In this document: positions 13,404 through 25,658 of the stretch, one piece after another | How positions within the stretch are numbered: position 1 is the stretch's first letter | How the letters are laid out: each line of letters starts with the position of its first letter | Assembly: GCA_027382625.1 (NCBI GenBank) | Contig: JAJKFJ010022172.1 | Location: forward strand, 141,759-205,758 | DNA: 64,000 nt | Origin: Tetmemena sp. SeJ-2015 | Lineage: Eukaryota > Ciliophora > Spirotrichea > Sporadotrichida > Oxytrichidae | Reading direction: 5' to 3' | Translations under genes and position numbers: made by a program | Notes under the pieces: generated by a model | What the model saw: the letters and a program-made list of their open reading frames with translations, nothing else | Told to the model about the DNA's origin: nothing | Database searches by the model: none

Positions 13404-16400
13404 ATGAAATCAAGTCAGAGTCACGCAAGGTAGCAACCTTCCTCCTTCTTTAAAAATATTGATAGAGGGAGAAACTTGGAGATCAGTGTGCCGAGCAGCG
13501 ACGGTGAGTAGCAAGAATAACTCTCCCATTAGAATTAAGAAAAGATTTACTCTGAACAGCAACTCCGAGGCAAAGGATATAACAACTAGTCCGCTAACAG
13601 AGATAATGCACACCAATTGGGGGAATATCAATCAGAGGACAGAAGTGAAGCCAGTTGGAATGAACACCACAACTAAATGATAGTAAGCTTTATAAAATGT
13701 TAGAGCTGTATTTCTAGGGTGGAAACATCAGGGAGTCCTATGGCTAAGAAAGCTGGGGAGAGGAAATGCAGATGCAGGAGATGGCAGCTCACTAGGAATC
13801 ACAAAGGATGATCTAATAAAGGAAGCAGCAGCTGCTCCAAGCCTAAATGAGGAATCAGTCAAGGGGAGGTATAGGCTAGGACTTCTCTGATGGGGAAGAT
13901 GATGATCAACACCAAAATGATCAATCAGCTGATGAAAGAAGTGAAGCTAGAGAGAGCTATGATAGAACTCAAGATTAACTACAATTCATGAGAAGGTCCC
14001 AACACCTAAATAAATAGAGGAACCTAAATATTACTCATATTGAAAAAGTATTCGATTATTATGGAATGATACTGAGCCTGAAAATTAGAGATAAAGAGTA
14101 TAGTCCTTTAATAAGAGCAAGGAAGTGGTCAAAAACAGAGCAAACTAGGATATTGGTGACTATGAACAATAAGATAACGATGAAGAGAGTTACTATGATA
14201 TATTCATGAATTCTTTTTTATTATGATTCTTTTGGATTTTACAATGATGAGGACTAGTATGAGAGATATGGTTTAGATCAGTAAGATGCTTTAGCGGGTT
14301 CTAAAAATACCCAAGGCCTAGTAAACTAAAGCAAGGCGCGAAATGACTTTGATGACATTGGGGAAATTGAGATGGACCAAGCTTAAATTCTTGCGATGAG
14401 GCAACAATAAATATCTCAAAAAGGAAAGAAGAACCATGATGGACCTCAACAAAGAAAGCATCACAATGATTAAGATGGAGGATCTCTAAATTAGTCAGAG
14501 GGAGAAAGTAATGATGAAGGTGACAAACTTTTAAAGAAAGGAGGAGGCAAGAATCCACTAATTGATGACAATCAAAAGTAAAAGGAGTTTCTTGAGTTAT
14601 TCGGAGGTCTGAAGCTTATTCTTGGAGTTGTACTTTTTGTTTCAATTTTTCTCACAGCCTTTGGCTTCGTTGCTTTTGGTGAAACTCGCTTCTAAATGTT
14701 CTCTTGGATATGGCTCAGTCTGTCTCTTTCTCAACGTATATGGCTTCTTGGCATTGTTTCAATTTTCAAGTAAGAAATATTTCTAACTGAAACCATTTCA
14801 TAGGGTTGAACAAGACTTGCAAAGAATCTACTTCAGTAATCTCTCAAAGACAGTAGGGTTTGAGGCTCTCTTTGTGTTCTTTAATCTTTCCCTCATCTTA
14901 TTGGCAATTTTCCTGGCTCTTGCAATAGCCTGTGCCATAAATTTAAGCTCAGCCCTTTCCTAATTAGAGTCACTTTATAACTCCCCTAACGATTGGAATG
15001 AACGCTTTTCAAGGGATATGACTTTACAGTCCGCCTAAACTTTGACAATGGCCTTCTATGTAATTGGCTGTGTGTCTTGCTTCTTGATATCAGGGTTGCT
15101 ACTAGTACTTTTCGTGAGAGGAATTCAAATTGGGCAAACTTAGAGAAGCAACAGACTGACGTCTTCTTCTACACTTTTAATTGTGTGCTCTATCCTTTGG
15201 CCATGATGCTGTGTCTATTTGCAACCATTCTGGCGAATGACCAAGTTACCTCACTGCCAATAATCGGAGACAGATTCATGCCCTTCTCCTTAGTAAGCGG
15301 ATTTGTTGCAACTATAGTAGTAATGATCAGTCTTCTCTTCTTGGGCTACATTGCAGTCTTTGCAGAGAGTAAGATCGCACTGGAAGCTTATGCCATAATC
15401 TCTGGGACTTGGAACTATAGGAATCCTCACTCTTAGTTCTATCACTATGAATTATGCAATTAAGTTTGAGACCTAAACTATTCTCATTAGATCATGAACT
15501 CAATGCTTCTCATTTAATTTTAGTTTACCACACAGATAACTGGGGGAAGCTAATGATTTAAGTAGACCAGAAGCAATTTAATGTACCATTCATGGGTTGC
15601 TACGGAGGCAAGTATCTCCAGTAAAGTCTGTTCTCCCCCAACTACTTTGATCTGCAGTGCGATAACAAGCAAGAGATCGCTTATGTCTGGGAAGGCCAAA
15701 CTGGAAAGTACCTCGAGGATCAGTAAAGCAAAATCGAGAAATGAATCTTTATTTAATTAAGAATTTAGTATAGTAGTTGTATGGATGCATTAATACTGGA
15801 TGCCGGAGTGTTTTTGGGTCATGGGTTTCTAGCAAGATTAAATACCTGGCACTAGTTGGTTTTTCGACATCTGCCCTCTGTATTATAATGCTTGCATTGA
15901 CAGTGAGTCTGTGGCGTAAACTCTCCAACGGAAACGAAAGAATTATGTGGCACAACAAACTTGCAGAATTCTCCTACCTTGGAGCAGCCTTCATTATAAT
16001 CTTTGCCCTCTCAATTGCAACAGGAGTAGCAAGGCCTGATACGCCCATCGTTTTCCCATATGCTAAAGAATATCCTTCTGAGGTAGTTGTCTCTGATGTA
16101 AACAATTGTCCAATTTATTTTAAGAATAAACCTGAACGCCATTTCTATAAAGCCAGAGTTGCTTTCAGTGAACAAAGCTCACTACTCTGTAAATGGTTTG
16201 CAAATAGCTGAGGACTAGTCACAGTGCAGGCCTGACTGCAACACACTTTTGTACTCAGTTACCCTTTCAACTACTAATGGTCAACTCTTATTATCAAATT
16301 TAATCTATCTATTTTAGAAGAAAGAACTAAATCATTATTATAATTGACAATCAGGCAACTCTCGCTAACCAAGTTAACTTCAACAAGACGAATGGTCCCC

Positions 16401-16921
16401 AGGCAGATGCCAAGAATACTTATTAGCTAGCTTTCTAAGGCGAGATACTCTATGTTAACTGGGCTCTCAGCAACCTTTCCTTTGTTCCCTAATGAATTTT
16501 AAGATTTAAATCTAAAGAGAAAGCTAAAAAGATTATTTTAATGTCCGTTCTCTACTGGATAGAAGATAGCTATCAAAGTTAGTGCAGCCGGTAAAGATGG
16601 AAAACTTGCCTCTGGCTAGAAAGTGTCAGCAGCAGCTGGCCAAGTTGTGGAAGTTAGAGGATAGGGGTGGACTTAAGTTATTGATTCGTAAGCTAACTCA
16701 TATGTTGATTTACTTTATAGGAATATTGGGGCAGATCTGATTGAGGCAAGCAAGACAGTAAACTTCAGAGCCAAGGTTCAAGATTACCTCGACGATTCTA
16801 AGATAATGGGAGCTGCTGTTCTTATTGAGTTCTTTGCCTTCGTAAGATTAAATCCTTACTCCAACATCTTTAGAGTAAAATATAACAATTTCCACCTTAT
16901 AAGTAAAAGATTAGTGCTTGA
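13404..16921 (+). CDS. Tetraspanin-like multi-pass membrane protein with long acidic N-terminus
   Basis: A long, hydrophilic, Gln/Ser/Asp-rich cytosolic N-terminus (about 13404-14590) precedes four hydrophobic segments: LILGVVLFVSIFLTAFGFV, then FEALFVFFNLSLILLAIF, then a paired region around 15040-15360, and LALVGFSTSALCIIMLALTV. A Cys-bearing extracellular loop (GCYGGKYL and YGCINTGC) precedes the last segment, which resembles a tetraspanin large loop, but the canonical CCG is missing. After the fourth segment lies a second large soluble region with paired Cys (CRPDCN) and Gly/Ala/Val-rich strands, ending at TGA 16921. Introns include a 34-nt one near 14772, a 32-nt one near 15113, and a 40-nt one at about 16151-16190 that removes an apparent frame break. 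It is convergent with KAP3, 83 bp away. Tetraspanin is the best guess only. Confidence 0.5.
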
Positions 16922-17004
16922 GCATACTAACTAAATCAATATAAGACTGACTCTAACTGAAATTAATCAGCTTCATCACAATCAACACTTTATAAAGATT
17001 GCAC

Positions 17005-19288
17005 TCAATCGTTGTCTTCCCAAATTCTGTCTGCTAAATCGTTATTGTCGAAGAAGAGAGCGTCGTCGCTGTCGAACTCCTCGTCATCAGGGAGTCCTGG
17101 TTCCTAGCCTTGTCCCTGGATGCGGTCATCGTAGTAGTAGTCATACATCCCGCCGTCAGCGTGGGGGAAGCGCTTATCATACTCGTCCATGAGTTGGAGG
17201 TAGACCTGGTTGTGGACTTGGAATCTGCGGGTCTTGATCTCCTGCTTCCACATCTCGTCGTGGAGCTGGACATAGTCAAGGATAGCGTTAACCAACTTGC
17301 GGATGTTCGGGTTCTTGTCAGAGAGCAACTCAAGGACGATGGAGACCATCTGAGTGGATTGGAGGACAACATCACGAGTAGGCTTGAAGAAGAGGAACTT
17401 AAAGAAGGTGTTCAGAATCTGCTGCACCATCTCATCGTCTTCCTAAACTACTACACATCTATTTTAATAGAATTGTAATTGATAAGTATTTACTTGGCTC
17501 CGAGGAGGTCTTGGAGCATCTTGATGAGGTAGGAGTTGCCAATGATGATGGCAATGTCGTCGTTCCTGCAGATAGTAGCAATCAGCATCACTGTCTCTAG
17601 GATGATGTCATCTTCAGCATAGCCAGAGAGCAACTGGGACTGCACGAAGTCAAAGAAGTTAGTTCTATTGAGATTCTCCTCCCAGATGTCTGAGTGCACA
17701 TACACCATCGTGCCCAGCAACTCCAGCTGCAGATCAGTGTTCTCCCCGCAGTGCTAAGCCATCATTATGTACTGCTCCAAGTACTTCTCAAAAGTTTCCA
17801 GAGTAGAGGGAGCGAACTGGGCAATCAAAAGTTAAAGAAGATTAGAAATAAAAGTATCTAACTTATTGGGAATGTTCCTGCATACCTTGAAGAGGAGGGT
17901 GTCGTTGAACTTAATAGCTCTGTTGATGAGTTCCTCTAGTTGCTCATCCTGAGCGAACCTTTCTGCGTTTCTCTGGTTGGTAGCTAAGTTAACAGCAAGA
18001 CCTACAAGCTCCTTACCCACAATGGGTTCAGGGCAGTGGATTATTAGCTAGTATACGAGAGGTATGCACTCTGTATAAGTTATGTTAAAAAATGAATTTT
18101 CATCATAAGTGAAGGTGGCCTTTGTCTTATCCTCAAGTGACAAATGATAGAGCAGTTTAAGAATGAGAGCTCTGAAGCCAGGCGCTTTGAGAATCTCCAC
18201 TAGTTTTGGAATGAGTCCTTGTTCAGCCATCTGAATGCGGATCTCCTCATCGAAGGAGAGGTTGAATAGTAAGCGAAGTGCTATCTGAAGAAGCAGTTGG
18301 TTGTTGCAAGGAATAAAGCGATTGATCTTCTCAATGATACCTGCCTCCTTCATCTCAGTCTTGTTGTCGCCAAAGATAGACAGCTTCTTCAGGAAGTTAA
18401 GCACTATGAACAGCAATTATATGAGATATCTATATAATTTCAGCAAGTCAGGATTGTTACGTTCAAGCATGCTTGTGAGTAAACCAATGATATTTCTGTT
18501 TCTCATCTTGCGCTCAATCTGCAAATCTTCTGCGAGGTTAAGCAGCAAGTGGAAAGCAACGAACAGCACCTTCTCCTGGCGCTTGATTGTAGTGGCAAGA
18601 GTGCGTTCTTCCTTTCTCAGAATGAGAGCCATCTCATCAAATTAGGGAGTTCCCTATGCTAGTTGCAAATCCTCCTATTTCTATTTGAATTCCTTCACTC
18701 TTAGAACGTATCGCTTCACCTCGTGCTCAATAATCTTAATGGTCGTGTCTCCGATTTAACTCTACAAAAATATTAATTCTTGAGATTAGAAAATGGTAAA
18801 CTACTAGTGAAATAGATTATGGGTCACTATGTTAGCACTTATTCTGGAGAGTGTTTTAATAGTAATGAATTTCATATTTTAAGATATGAACTTACGCCTA
18901 GGAGGAAGTTATGGAACTGAGTGAAGTTAGAGTATGCTTGGAAAATGTTGAGCATGTAGAGTGTAAGCTCCAGGGACTTCTTGAAATCGTCTCTAAGTGT
19001 ACGAGACATGGTGGAGAAAAGGGTATCATGCTCCAGCATGAACTCCATGTTTTCATGTGAGAAGCACAAGTACAGTAAGCACTTTGCGCCCTCTATCTTC
19101 TTCTCTACTGCATCCTCATAGATCAATCTAATTAATTACTGATCTAATTTGAATCATTATTATATTATAGAAGTTTTCAACATAGTTGTCGATAAATTAG
19201 ATGTTGACCTTGGAGAAGTCTATCTGCGTTGCCTTTGCTTTCTATACAAAGTTATAACTATCTTGATTACTCTCTTAGGCTGAGCCAT
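17005..19288 (-). CDS. KIFAP3: KAP3, kinesin-2 associated protein (armadillo-repeat)
   Basis: KAP links the heterotrimeric kinesin-2 motor to cargo, notably intraflagellar transport in cilia. From ATG 19288 the N-terminus is basic. The conserved KAP region follows: LIYEDAVEKKIEGAKCLLYL, then LSRVLREDWK-like residues (SRTLRDDFKKSLELTLYML) and FSQFH-like FTQFHNFL. Helical armadillo repeats continue through IEHEVKRYVLRVKEF, AFHLLLNLAEDLQIERKMRN, LRLLFNLSFDEEIRIQM and GLAVNLATNQRNAERF. The C-terminus is acidic and ends EDND at TGA 17005. Introns are short (for example, 35 nt near 17460-17495). The length of about 650 residues and the domain order fit the family, and presence of kinesin-2 is expected in a ciliated organism. 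Confidence is high. Confidence 0.88.
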
Positions 19289-19483
19289 CTTATCTTTTGA
19301 ATTTAGATTTATACCTTTGAAAATTTAAATTGCAATTACATTATCAGGAAGAGTAAAGCTTAATCTCACTTAAGACAACTTTAAATAAGAAATGTGTTCC
19401 AAAGGATATATTAAAGCTCTAAGGAGCGATAGTAATTAGTGGTATAACAACTAAAGAGGATGGCTTTATTAGAATGCTTTCGC

Positions 19484-22050
19484 TCAGGAGAATATCTTCT
19501 CTTCTCCTGGTTTGCAAAGCACAATGCAGGTGATTCCTTTTAGCTTCTTGTAGTTAACCACCATCTTAGGATTTAGAGGATCAAGTTCCTTGGCTTTCTC
19601 GAAATCGTCTGCAGCCTCTGCGTACCGCTTCAAGGCTTTGAGAGAAAAGGCTCGACGGAAGTGAGCGTGGGCGTTCTTTGGATTCTTCTTAATGACCAAT
19701 GAGAAATCTTCGACGGCTCTTTCATGGTCCTCTATCATTTAAAAGGCCTTTGCTCTCTCATGAATATACCTGATGTCGCTTGGAATCATCTCAATACACT
19801 AAAACTTTGTTAAAATTGATTGGAACTTACTCTGCTGTAGGGGTATATTGACTTCTCGAACTTCTCTAAGTGGCAGTATGCTAGTCCTATGTGATAAAAG
19901 ATAAACCATTTTTAAATCTATCACACTATTTCATTTACTTATTTCTCTTTTAAATATTTATCTGCCTCATAAGTTAAGAAAGGTTTGTTGATGAGTGCTC
20001 TCTTGAGTGTTTTGATGCACTTCTTATACTTTTCGAAGGCATAGTAGCTCAGACCTAGTTTATAAAGCACCTGTGGATCGTTTTCGTTTACTTTCAGTGC
20101 ACTAAGTAAGTCCTCTATACTCTCGGTGAACATATTTAAGTCGTAGTAGCACTGAGCTCTGTTCATCAAGAAGGAGGTGTTCTTAGGGTCCTTCTCGATT
20201 GCAGTATTAAAGAAAGAGATAGCTTGGTCGAAGTCCCTCAGAGCATGGTAGCAACATCCCTAACCATCATACACTCCCGGATTCTCCTAAGCAGTGTCAA
20301 GTTCTAAACTCATTTTGAAGTCCTCTATTGCTTCGTGGAAACGGGGGGACTTGAGTTTAGAGACTCCTCTGCGAAAAAAAGCTTCAGAGAAGTTAGGCAT
20401 CAAGTTTAATTGCTTAGTTGAAATCGTTGACTGCAAATTGATGGTTTCCCATATCCTAATAGACAAGACCACGAGCGATAAACACAGTCTTATCCTCTGG
20501 CAACTTTTGTAGAACGTTTGAGAAGCATTAACCATATCATGAATTACTTAAATGTTATAATAGTTTTATAAAGCATTTAAGTGCTTTGTGGAATTGATTT
20601 GTTCTATGATACATAAGTCCTAAATGGAAGCGACTTGAAATGAAGTTCTCTGAGAGAGCGAGTGCTTGCTTGTACATTTCAATTGATTTCTCTTGTAGAG
20701 CATTTGCATAGTCAATAGAAGCTCCTTTCTTTTAATCTTCTTGAGCCTTTCCTTCAAATGCAAGACCCTTACTGTGCCAGAATTTGGGATAATTAAAGTT
20801 TATTATAAGAAATAATTTATGAGATTGTTTGGAGCAATTTGAATAGCTCTATCATAGTCATTGTGGGCACTATCATAATCGCCCTAGTTGAGGTAGACAT
20901 TTCCTCTGTTGAAGTAGAAGAAAGGGTCCTCTGGGTTTCTTTAGATGGCTTCATCATAATCTTTCTTAGCATCCTCAAGTTTTCCAATATGGTAGTTAGG
21001 CGAGTCCACGATTGTTAAAATGGAAAGAGTGAGGCTCTAAGGTTATTGCTTTGGTAAACTCATTCAAAGCCTCTTCGAAATCCTCCTTCTCGAAGTATGA
21101 CAATCCAAGATTTATAACCTAATTTACTCAATACATTAAAGATTGTTATGAGCACTTGCCTTGTCTGCTCTCATCTCGACTGCCTTCTTCAAGTCATCGA
21201 TGGACTGCTCTAACCTTCCAAGTCTCCTGAGGCAGATTCCCTTATTGAATCTAGCCTAGTAGGTGTAGTTAGTATCTGAAAGATTTTCAATAGCTTTGTT
21301 ATAATCATCAATGGCTTCCTCCAGCTTCTCCAACTTAGCTTTAACAAGTGCTCTATTGTAGTAGTAGTTTCCATTCGTGGGATCTCTCTTCACTGCAATT
21401 TCGTAATGCTTGAGAGCCTCGTCCAGTTACCCCAACTCTTGATGGCACTGACCGGCGAAATCTGAAAGCAAGTTACATTCAAAGCAATTCCAAATCTTAT
21501 TACAATTATAGGGTTGGATATAATTTCAGTTGTGGATTCTGGATGGATACAATTGCAATTAATTACTTACTGTAGTGTTCAGCTTGGTCTTGGGGCTTCG
21601 CTTGTTGTTGATTATCCAGTTTTATAGCCAGTGTGAAATCATATAATGCTCTCTAGAAATCTCCCATGCCCTGATAGCATCTTCCTCTCCAGTGGTAAGC
21701 AGCAGCCATATCTAACCAAATTACGATCAATAGATATTACTAGGGTCCTTGTTGCAAGCCTCAGAGAAGTATTAAAACGCAGTTTCCAAATTCTAAACTC
21801 AAAAGAAGAAACATACGCATTTTTCAAAAATAGAAGTGAAATGTTTACTGGACGTTACCCTTGCCCATGAAGTACTTCTTTCCATCGTTGAATAATTTCT
21901 TAGCCTACAGAGTTTTAAAGTAAAAAGTCCTACCTCTGCTGGGTTGCCAGCTGTTTCACCTCCAATGGCTTTGACCTTCTAAGCTCTACCTGCTGCACCT
22001 TACTTATTGCCTTGTGCGGAAGCAGGTTTCTTGGCTGCTGTTGCTTTCAT
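19484..22050 (-). CDS. Tetratricopeptide-repeat protein, paralogue 1
   Basis: The N-terminus is basic and Ala/Lys-rich (MKATAAKKPASAQG), followed by many consecutive TPR units across several exons; readable examples are AQCYYDLNMFTESIEDL, KLGLSYYAFEKYKKCIKTLK, EAFFRRGVSKL and AHAHFRRAFSLKALKRYAEA. The C-terminus is GITCIVLCKPGEEKIFS. TPR superhelices serve as protein-interaction scaffolds; no catalytic domain is seen. The order and wording of the repeats are shared with the gene immediately downstream (22194-24954), including the same C-terminal 'CIVLCK.GEEKIF', so the two are tandem duplicates. Short introns interrupt the repeats. TPR identity is certain; specific function is unknown, though ciliates have many TPR proteins in ciliary transport. 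Confidence 0.85.
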
Positions 22051-22193
22051 AACTCTGACTCTTGTAATGTAAAAGATTATATATTCAAATAAAATATATT
22101 ACAACTTATCTTAAACTTCATCATAAGTTATAAAATCATAATAAATTATAGCTACAAATAATTTATGATTGACTTGTAATTGTTCACTTAAAT

Positions 22194-24954
22194 ATCTTTT
22201 CCTCCCCTGCTTTGCAGAGTACTATACAATTTATTCCTTTCAGTTTCTTATAGTTTAGCACTAGCTTGTGATTGAGTGGGTCCAATTCTTTCGCAGTTTC
22301 AAAGTCATCAGTCGCCAGCTTGAAATTCTATCACAATTAATTATAATACCTGAACTTACCCCAAGTGACTTGTGAGAGAAGGCCCTTCTGAAATAGGCGT
22401 GAGCATTCTTTGGGTTTCTCTTAATTACATTTGTAAAATCCTCAATAGCCTCTTTGTGAAACTCTATCATTTAATACGCTTTGGCTCTCTCATGAATGTA
22501 TCTGATGTCGTTAGGAATCATCTCTATGCACTAAAGAAGTCATTTATAAATTATCAAAACTAGTAGCTTACTTGGGTAAGAGGAAAGAGAGACCTTTCAA
22601 ATTTATTCAGGTTGCAATAAGCAATGCCTATGTGGTAGTAGATGTGAGCCTCATAAGAGACAAAAGGTTTATTCTTCAAAGACTTCTTTAAGGTCTTTAT
22701 AGATCTCTTATAGTTAGGCAAATAGTAATAAGATAGCCCCAACCTATAAAGTATCTAAGGGTCGCTAGGCGAGTGTTTAAGAGCTGCCGATATATCATCA
22801 ATAGCATCTTGGAACTTTTGAATGGTGTGGAAGCAACTGGCTCTGTTGAGCAAGAATTTTATGCAGTCCTACTTCTAGGATATTGCATCATTGTAGCACT
22901 ATAGAGATAAGAAAATCTGAGATTCTTACTAAGAGTGCACGCTCATAGTCTTTTAAGGCTTGATAGCACTAGCCTTGAACATCTAGGATACTAGGAATCA
23001 ACCCATCATTTTCATCTTAGATCAAACTCCGACTCCTAAAAACGCACATTAGTTAAACTTTATATATTTTACTTTGCGAAATCATCTAGACCCTCGTAAA
23101 ATAGCTTAGACTTCATTTTGGAAATTCCTCTATAGAAATAGGGTTCTGGTTTCTCCCTGTCTATCTCTATTGCTTTATTGAAATCCTTCACAGCGTATTA
23201 GTGATTATTCATATCCTGATAAACTTATCCTCTCTAGATATAAACGTGAATGTCGTCAGGCATCCTTAGTACAACGTTGCTTAATCGTTTTAAACTCTCA
23301 GGAAACTGATTAGTTAAATGCAACATTTTGCCCAGATGAAATTCACTAGAAATGAATTCTCCCTCTGCGAAGAAAAGCGCATTCTCATACATCCTTATAG
23401 CATGATGTCTCAAGTCCATACCCTGCTCAGCCTAAAGCCCAGTTTACTATCCCTCAAAAGCCAAACCTTTTGCATGCCAGTATTTCGGATTGTTCGAATC
23501 TAGTTCAAGTGCCCTATCATAGTCTTTATGAGCATCTACGTATTTTCCTTGGTTCAGGTAAACGTTTCCTCTGTAGTAATAAAACTAAGGCTCATCATCT
23601 TGTTTCTCAATTGCCATATGGAAATCGTTAAGTGCTTCCTCACATTTTCCCATCTCAAAGAAGGTTGTACCTCTGTGAGCATAATGTGCTGGTTCAGAGT
23701 CTATCGATATAGCCCTTGAAAAGACAAATAAAGCCTCCTCAAATATTCCCTTGTCAAACAGGTGCCTGACCCAAATTATCCAAGCTAACTGATCTATCTC
23801 CTTGTAACTCAACAGCCTTTTTAAAGTCATTTATAGCATCCTCTAGTCTTCCCTGTTTCCTCAGACATATTCCTCTGTTATGATAAGCATTCCAATTTGT
23901 GCTTGAATCACTTAGACCCTTTGTCAATAGCCTTTCGATAATCTTCTATCGCCTCCTCTGTCCTATTGATTTACTACTTCACTAATGCTCTGTAATAGAA
24001 ATGAGTAGCCACATCTCTCTCAATTTTGATGGCTTTATCTAGTTAGGATAGTGCTTCATCAAGTTTGCCAAGGTAGTAATTGGCCTGCCCTGCGAGACTC
24101 AAATGCTCAGCTTGCTTTTTCTTATCGTTTTTGTCAATTTTGATAGCCATAGTGAAATCATACTGTGCATTTTGATAGTCTTTCATCTCCATCTTGCATC
24201 TTCCTCTAATAGACCATTGTCGTGAATTAGTTGATTTAGAAACTTAAATTTATAGGAATGCATAACCTCATTAATAAAATAAAAGAACTCCATTCAAGTG
24301 CAAAGATTTTTTAAAAATTTGGAATTAGCAAATTAATTATTCAAGTCGAGGTGGCTGCCACCTTAAAATGGTCGATTAAAATTTAAGAGATTGGAGCGCG
24401 GCATTAATAAAAATTTATCACTATTTTGGGTCGTCTCGAATTAAGAAATTCTACATGTGCAGGTACTATAACTACTACACTCTATACTATACTATACCCC
24501 ACAGCGATAGCAAATATTGGAAGCTTTGATTAAGTTACTTCCTATTGATAGCAATTCATTTCGATCGCTTTTCCTTAAGTAGAAGAGCTCAGAACTTGAA
24601 GGGTCCTTGTTAATAGCTTCACTAAATAATTGATAGGCTAGTTCATAGTTGACCTAGACAAAATAAATTTTGAGAGAAGAGTTAGAATATTCTTACTTGG
24701 TAGTTGTTTCTTCCCAAGAAGTACCTTTTTCCCTCAGTTACCAATCTTTTAGACTATAGTATATAAAGGTTTAAGAAGTATTTACCTCAACAGAAACACT
24801 TCCTTGCTCTGGCCCTCCTCCTTGAAATTTAGATTGAACTTGGCTATTCTTCTGGCTTGAATTTTACTTGTTAGGGGGAGGACTTATTGTTTGATTTCTA
24901 GCTTTTCCATCTGGAGAGCTTTTTCTTTCATTTAGATTCTTCATTCTTGCAATT
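22194..24954 (-). CDS. Tetratricopeptide-repeat protein, paralogue 2
   Basis: This is the tandem paralogue of the TPR gene at 19484-22050, in the same orientation with 143 bp between them. From ATG 24954 the N-terminus is Ser/Gln/Lys-rich. TPR units follow, for example WVRHLFDKGIFEEALFVFSR, YAHRGTTFFEMGKCEEALND, MDLRHHAIRMYENALFFAEG and MGLSYYYLPNYKRSIKTLKK, with the C-terminus INCIVLCKAGEEKIFK at TGA 22194. Repeat positions match paralogue 1, but it carries a roughly 0.3-kb non-coding insertion at about 24205-24510 where paralogue 1 has far less. No catalytic domain is visible, and the function is not inferable beyond scaffolding. Confidence 0.82.
24205..24510. other. Large intron or insertion in TPR paralogue 2, with a perfect 13-bp palindrome
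   Basis: Coding similarity to paralogue 1 is lost across about 300 bp. The stretch contains GGTGGCTGCCACC at 24350-24362, a perfect inverted repeat with a one-base centre, and a short TATAC-type tandem repeat near 24482-24500. It is presumably spliced out. I could not place exact splice sites. Confidence 0.45.
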
Positions 24955-25658
24955 TATTTTACAAATCAAAATTAATGCTTACTTTAATGCAATATATTTT
25001 ATTTACCTTGTGAATGTAAGATCTTAATGTTGAGGATAAATTACAAAGATAATTAAATTTATATCAATTTAATTATATTATGATAAAAAATAGGCAATAT
25101 CAATGATTAGTTTAATTTCTTACTAAAATTTTACATTTTAAATAAATAGCTATTGATTGTGAGTAAATCTATATTTGGAGTTGGTAGGAGAATAGGAATC
25201 CTCAGTACATACGTATACTCTTATTACTAATTCACTCTATTATCACATAATCCATAACAAATTATAATACTTTATACAAATAATCAGAAATTAGCAATTA
25301 ACAGATTTTATTTTTATTTCTCTCGCAGAATTACGAATTTTAAAAAGTCTGCTTTTCAATTATGATAAGGAATCAAACTCCAACCAAATTAAATAAACAT
25401 TCTGCATTTTATTTTTTCTCAGTGATAATTACCCCTAATAAATAGGCTATTTAAGCAATAGATCCTTTATAATATGTATTTTTAAATGTGATTTAATTAA
25501 AATAAGAACAATAAATATAATTAAGTTTTGAAAATAGATAAACAAAATACCATATATTTTTCTAATAAAATTAAGAAGCATTTGTATTTGAATCTTTAGT
25601 GTTGTATTATAAATCATAGTCCTCCAAATCGAGAAAAGTGTTACCACCTCTCTTGTCG
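24955..25658. other. AT-rich divergent intergenic region
   Basis: About 0.7 kb between the starts of TPR paralogue 2 (minus) and the calpain-type gene (plus). It is very AT-rich with long T and A runs, and ORFs seen here look like noise. It should contain both promoters; no specific motif is recognised. Confidence 0.4.

Noticed and set aside
16150..16211. TGA at 16209 as the end of the tetraspanin-like gene.
   Set aside because: A 40-nt GT..AG intron removes it and joins a continuing Cys-containing frame.
17110..17478. Plus-strand ORF overlapping KAP3, and similar long ORFs opposite other genes.
   Set aside because: They are antisense shadows of well-supported coding exons.
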